Assembly: GCA_002385415.1 (NCBI GenBank)
Contig: DGDL01000056.1
Location: 501 to 7,696, forward strand
Direction of reading: 5' to 3'
Source of the DNA: Clostridiales bacterium UBA3953
GTDB lineage: Bacteria; Bacillota; Clostridia; Oscillospirales; CAG-272
DNA: 7,196 bases
This document shows, piece after piece, positions 4,226 through 7,196 of this stretch (position 1 is its first letter; each line of letters opens with the position of its first letter). A program made the translations under genes and the position numbers. The notes under the pieces were generated by a model. That model ran no database searches. It saw only the letters and a list, made by a program, of their open reading frames with translations, and was not told the origin of the DNA.

Positions 4226-6799
4226 TTATTCTGCGATCCCTATGCTCCTGAGCGCTTCAAGCTGCAATCTGTAAAGCCTGAAGTAAATGCCTTTCTTTGA
4301 TATAAGCTCGGCATGTGTGCCGAACTCGGGCATTTTGCCGTTTTCGAGCACAATCAGATAGTCGGCGTCGCGCAGCGTGGAGAGCCGGTGAGCGATCATT
4401 ATAGTGGTTCGACCCACCACCAGCTTTGCCAGCGCGGCCTGTATCTGACGCTCGGTCTCGGTATCCATCGCAGCAGTAGCCTCGTCGAGTATCAAAATCT
4501 TGGGGTTGCGCAAAATTGCGCGGGCAATAGATATGCGCTGTCGCTCCCCTCCCGACAGGTCCTTGTAACCGAAACCGATGCGCGTCGAATAGGCGTCCGG
4601 CATCTTCATTATAAAGCTGTGAGCGCCCGCAATCTTCGACGCCTCGATTACCTCTTCATAAGTAGCATCGGGCTTTGCATATCGAATATTGTCAAGTATT
4701 GTGCCGGCGAACAGATATGTCTCCTGCGACACAATGGCGACGTTGCGTCGCAAATCGTCGAACGCTATGTCGCGCACGTTGATGCCGTCAATAAGTATCT
4801 CGCCCTCGGTTGTGTCGTATAGTCTGATAAGCAGGTTGGCAAGCGTGCTTTTGCCCGCCCCGGTGTGGCCGACGATACCGATTACCTGGCCCGGCTCGAT
4901 GTTAAATGAAACCCCGTCGATAACCTTGCGGTTTTTATCGTACGAGAAGGAAACATTGCGGAAGGTAACACGCCCCTGCACGCTCGGCATGCGGACGGGG
5001 TTTTCGCGTTCTGCAACATCCGGCACTGCGTCCATGATTTCCGAGAGCCTGTGCATGGCATTCATGCACGAGGAAGCCCAGTTTACCATATCGACGAAGA
5101 AATACATGGGGTTCCAAATCATATTCATATACGATACAAACACAAGCAGCGTGCCGTACGTCATCTCGCCTTGTATAACCTTCCAGCCGCCGACAAGCCA
5201 CACGACAATGTTGGCGATATATAATAGGAAGCTCGTTGCAGGAAACGCGATGTTTTCAAATCGGCGCATGTCGCGGTCAGCGCCGGCCAGTGCCTCGGAA
5301 TGCATTTTGAAGCGCGCCATCTCGCGCTTTTCTTTTGAGAATGCCTTTACCACGCGCACGCCCGAAAGCACGTCGGACAGCATGGAATTGAGCTCGCGCG
5401 AACGTGAATACTGGTGTGCCCACAGCTTTTCCATGCGATTGAACAGCCAGGCTATGAGCATTACCATAAACGGTATGACAATCACCGAAAGGAAGGTCAG
5501 CCAGAAATCCATGATAAACATCAGCAATATGACCACTATTCCCTGCACGATGTTTACCGTGAAATATGGCAGGCCGTCCACAAAGAACCAGTATATGTTG
5601 TTGGCGTCGCGGTTAACCTGTGTCATAAGTCCGCCTGTCTGACGCCCGGTGAAAAACGAAATCGAAAGACGCTCGATAGCGCCGAATATGACCTTTTTAA
5701 GGTCGTATACCACATGCGCCGAGATATAGGCGCTTACCCAGCCGCCGACCATCGTTATAAGCGTGGAAAGCAGCCTTGTACCGACAACTATCCCGAGCAC
5801 CAAAAGCAGCTGGCCGTAGTATTTGCCGTTTTTGTCAAGCACCTGGTCATAGTAGAACCCCGAGCTTACATACGGCCCGATAACGCCAAGTGCGCTCATG
5901 ACTATGAGCATCAGAAGAGAGGCCCCAATATAGACCTTGTACTTGGCGAAAAACATGGCAAACCGCGCGATAATCTTGCTTTTATCCATGCAGTGCGGGC
6001 ATATTTTGCGCTCCGGATTGGCATAACGCTGTCCGCACTTGGGACAAAACAGCTCTTCTTTTTTGTCCTCCGCGTCGAATTTAAGCTCGCCGGTCTCGTG
6101 GTATCTGTTTACATACTTGACAAACAGCCGCATATCGGCTTTGCAAGTATTGGTAAACCGGGTGATTAAAATCGGCTCGCCTTTAATTTCGAAAGACGCT
6201 TTACCCTGCGCGGCCGGCTCCTCTTTTTCTTCTTCGGGCATCGGGCGGCCCTCTTCTATTGCGCGCCGGATTTCCTCTGCCCTTCTCTTCTCCCGCTCTT
6301 CTCTTTCTTTTGTCTCCTCGCGCGCTTTCCGGACGCGCTCGGCTTCGAGCTTTGCGTTTTCGTCGTCAAGCTGAATCGCGCAGAGGCGGCAGGTCGAAAT
6401 CAGTTCTTCTATCCAAAAATCCTTGAGATTTGCAAGCGGATAATACTCATACGAAATTTGCTCAAAATCGTATATAACGCGGCTTTTTGCCTCTGCATAT
6501 TTACGCATAAGGCTTTTTGCCGCGCTGATAGGCCCTTTTTTCCGGTTGTTTTCGGCTTCGGTCACTGCGGCAAGTCCGCCGTATTCGGGATAAGGCGTTT
6601 TCATCCGCTTTTTGGGGGTCACGGTCTTAATGCCGCCGATGACAATGAGGTCATCTACGGTTACCAAAAGCCAGTTATCACAATAAACGCCGTCGGCATT
6701 CATATCCGAACGGACGCAAATTTTTATGTCACTTTCGGCAATACCTTTTTCAGCGAGCTTTTTTATCAGCTCGCGCGGCATTTTGCTAAGTTCAATCAA
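4226..6799 (-). CDS. ABC exporter half-transporter with long PH-like/coiled/zinc-ribbon N-terminal head (first of a pair)
   Basis: An 857-residue type IV ABC half-transporter, about 260 residues longer than MsbA-type relatives because of its N-terminal cytosolic head. Residues 1-145 include beta strands (WLLVTVDDLIVIGG, 43-56) and a CRLC pair (137-140). Residues about 146-197 are rich in Glu, Arg and Lys and look like a coiled helix. The fold seems to resume at 202-240. A zinc ribbon has Cys 252, 255, 267 and 270. Six membrane segments lie near 289-311, 327-348, 415-430, 432-453, 517-539 and 548-568. The ATPase is intact: Walker A GHTGAGKST (644-652), Gln692, LSGGE (748-752), ILILDE (768-773) with Glu773, D-loop AAMD instead of SALD, and His804. 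The TTG start is chosen because a perfect AAGGAGG (6807-6813) sits 7 bases upstream; the next ATG, six codons on, is too far away. It is the first gene of the operon and probably pairs with the downstream ABC half. Substrate unknown. Confidence 0.93.
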   Translation of the reverse strand: MIELSKMPRELIKKLAEKGIAESDIKICVRSDMNADGVYCDNWLLVTVDDLIVIGGIKTVTPKKRMKTPYPEYGGLAAVTEAENNRKKGPISAAKSLMRKYAEAKSRVIYDFEQISYEYYPLANLKDFWIEELISTCRLCAIQLDDENAKLEAERVRKAREETKEREEREKRRAEEIRRAIEEGRPMPEEEKEEPAAQGKASFEIKGEPILITRFTNTCKADMRLFVKYVNRYHETGELKFDAEDKKEELFCPKCGQRYANPERKICPHCMDKSKIIARFAMFFAKYKVYIGASLLMLIVMSALGVIGPYVSSGFYYDQVLDKNGKYYGQLLLVLGIVVGTRLLSTLITMVGGWVSAYISAHVVYDLKKVIFGAIERLSISFFTGRQTGGLMTQVNRDANNIYWFFVDGLPYFTVNIVQGIVVILLMFIMDFWLTFLSVIVIPFMVMLIAWLFNRMEKLWAHQYSRSRELNSMLSDVLSGVRVVKAFSKEKREMARFKMHSEALAGADRDMRRFENIAFPATSFLLYIANIVVWLVGGWKVIQGEMTYGTLLVFVSYMNMIWNPMYFFVDMVNWASSCMNAMHRLSEIMDAVPDVAERENPVRMPSVQGRVTFRNVSFSYDKNRKVIDGVSFNIEPGQVIGIVGHTGAGKSTLANLLIRLYDTTEGEILIDGINVRDIAFDDLRRNVAIVSQETYLFAGTILDNIRYAKPDATYEEVIEASKIAGAHSFIMKMPDAYSTRIGFGYKDLSGGERQRISIARAILRNPKILILDEATAAMDTETERQIQAALAKLVVGRTTIMIAHRLSTLRDADYLIVLENGKMPEFGTHAELISKKGIYFRLYRLQLEALRSIGIAE

Positions 6800-6806
6800 A
6801 TTCTTC

Positions 6807-6813
6807 CCTCCTT
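6807..6813 (-). promoter_or_regulatory. Perfect ribosome binding site deciding the TTG start of the first ABC gene
   Basis: AAGGAGG on the minus strand lies 7 bases before the TTG at 6799. The ideal spacing makes the TTG the probable start even though an in-frame ATG lies six codons downstream. Confidence 0.85.
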
Positions 6814-6879
6814 AACTGGAGCGATCGTGAGCTGTGGATGCACAGACAGTGCAGCCGGCACGCAGTATTGCTTCCGTCG

Positions 6880-6908
6880 ATTATACCGCAAACCGGTCGA
6901 CTCTGCAA
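6880..6908 (-). promoter_or_regulatory. Possible proximal promoter of the ABC operon
   Basis: A perfect TATAAT (6880-6885) is preceded by a 17-base spacer and TTGCAG (6903-6908), which keeps only the TTG of the -35 consensus. If used, it would give a leader of about 73 nt. A pair of gcaagcaa repeats overlaps and precedes its -35 box, so it may depend on an activator or be a regulated promoter. Confidence 0.45.
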
Positions 6909-6932
6909 GCAACTGTCCGTTGCGGCAAGCAA
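6905..6932. repeat. Direct repeat gcaagcaa with a small inverted repeat, possible operator
   Basis: gcaagcaa occurs at 6905-6912 and 6925-6932, exactly 20 bases apart, or about two helical turns. Between and overlapping them is an inverted repeat gcaac/gttgc (6909-6913 and 6919-6923). The first copy overlaps the -35 box of the possible proximal promoter. Spacing and position fit a protein-binding site, but no regulator gene is present in the window to support this. Confidence 0.35.
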
Positions 6933-7053
6933 ACTACTGATTGACTTTCACCTGCACCGCCGTGCATTCTGCCGGTCTGTCTGCAAAACTGACAGATCTG
7001 CACCTGCGGCAAATAGCATAAAAGCTGCCGAGACGCGAATACGCACAATTGGT

Positions 7054-7082
7054 ATTATAGTGTTTTTAACTAAAAAAGTCAA
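7054..7082 (-). promoter_or_regulatory. Main promoter of the ABC-DUF1854-ABC operon
   Basis: On the minus strand there is a -35 box TTGACT (7077-7082, five of six), a 17-base spacer and a perfect TATAAT (7054-7059). The sequence upstream of the -35 (7083 onward) is almost entirely A and T and could act as an UP element. The predicted start is near 7047. Confidence 0.82.
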
Positions 7083-7196
7083 CAAATAAAAATGTTTTAT
7101 TCTGTAAATGTAATACAGATGCAACAAATAATTGCTACAATTGTGGTTTTTATATATATATATATTCTTTAAAATTCATTGAGATATATTGATACA
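7083..7196. other. AT-rich intergenic region upstream of the operon
   Basis: No gene is visible. It contains an AT-only inverted repeat (7085-7091 with 7095-7101), a 6-bp inverted repeat tctgta/tacaga (loop aatgtaa, just after 7100) and a TA dinucleotide run of seven units (7151-7164). The base composition is sharply more AT-rich than the genes to the left. It may hold the regulatory region of a gene beyond the right edge. Confidence 0.5.

Larger units (their letters stand above)
6800..7047 (-). other. Long 5' leader of the ABC operon
   Basis: About 248 nt separate the predicted start of the distal promoter from the TTG codon, and I see no convincing gene there. On the minus strand it holds a hairpin of 8 bp (6974-6981 with 6991-6998, loop of 9), a 5-bp hairpin (6909-6913 with 6919-6923), a second TATAAT (6880-6885) and a 5-bp hairpin (6832-6836 with 6841-6845). 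A CTCC (plus-strand ggag, 6818-6821) could pair with part of the ribosome site. No U-run follows any hairpin, so a terminator-type attenuator is not evident. I do not recognise a known riboswitch. Confidence 0.5.

Noticed and set aside
6945..7020. Possible leader peptide of about 23 codons (ATG near 7019) in the operon leader
   Set aside because: No Shine-Dalgarno sequence precedes the ATG, there is no run of a single regulatory amino acid, and no terminator hairpin with a U-run follows. Attenuation is not supported.
6838..7089. Plus-strand open frame of 83 codons across the operon leader
   Set aside because: No well-spaced ribosome site precedes it, its product has no recognisable domain, and it runs antisense over two minus-strand TATAAT boxes. 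It is more likely a chance frame.
7132..7160. Possible plus-strand promoter (TTGCTA then TATATA) in the right flank
   Set aside because: Both boxes are weak, and the -10 match comes from a TA dinucleotide run where such matches arise by chance.
1..7196. CRISPR array or insertion sequence
   Set aside because: No regularly spaced direct repeats, transposase-like frames or terminal inverted repeats were seen.

Overview
The window looks like chromosomal DNA from an anaerobic Firmicute of the Clostridia type. The evidence is strong AAGGAGG-type ribosome sites, consensus sigma-A-like promoters with TATAAT boxes, mixed ATG/GTG/TTG starts, AT-rich spacers around moderately GC-rich genes, and the character of the proteins. 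This is inference; the genus cannot be read from the window. All recognisable genes lie on the minus strand, so transcription runs from high to low coordinates.

Layout from right to left. An AT-rich upstream region (about 7083-7196) leads into a consensus promoter (7054-7082) and a leader of about 250 nt that holds a second possible promoter (6880-6908), several hairpins and short direct repeats. A three-gene operon follows: an 857-residue ABC exporter half (6799-4226, TTG start), a 193-residue DUF1854-type protein (4154-3573, GTG start), and a second ABC exporter half of 743 residues (3527-1296, ATG start). The spacers are 71 and 45 nt. A GC-rich hairpin (1217-1246) probably ends the operon. 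A separate promoter (1160-1188) drives a single-domain GlmU-like nucleotidyltransferase (1120-365). Last comes a complete tRNA-Val(GAC) unit with its own near-perfect promoter (297-325), an encoded CCA end and a Rho-independent terminator (147-199). Positions 1-146 hold no recognisable gene.

The main point of interest is the three-gene cassette. Both ABC proteins are type IV (MsbA-like) half-transporters with six membrane helices and an intact ATPase. In each, the membrane part is preceded by an unusual cytosolic head: a beta-rich domain, possibly PH-like, followed by a four-cysteine zinc ribbon (CPKC/CPHC). The first protein also has a long charged helical insert inside that head. The small protein between them belongs, by sequence character, to the DUF1854 family, whose function is unknown to me. 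Together they probably form one exporter complex, most simply an ABC heterodimer with a cytosolic accessory subunit. The substrate cannot be told from the window. I recall family names that link DUF1854 and its ABC partners with cyanophycin metabolism, but no cyanophycin gene is present here.

The GlmU-like protein would make a UDP-sugar (UDP-GlcNAc or a relative) for the cell envelope. It has its own promoter and is not clearly tied to the exporter.
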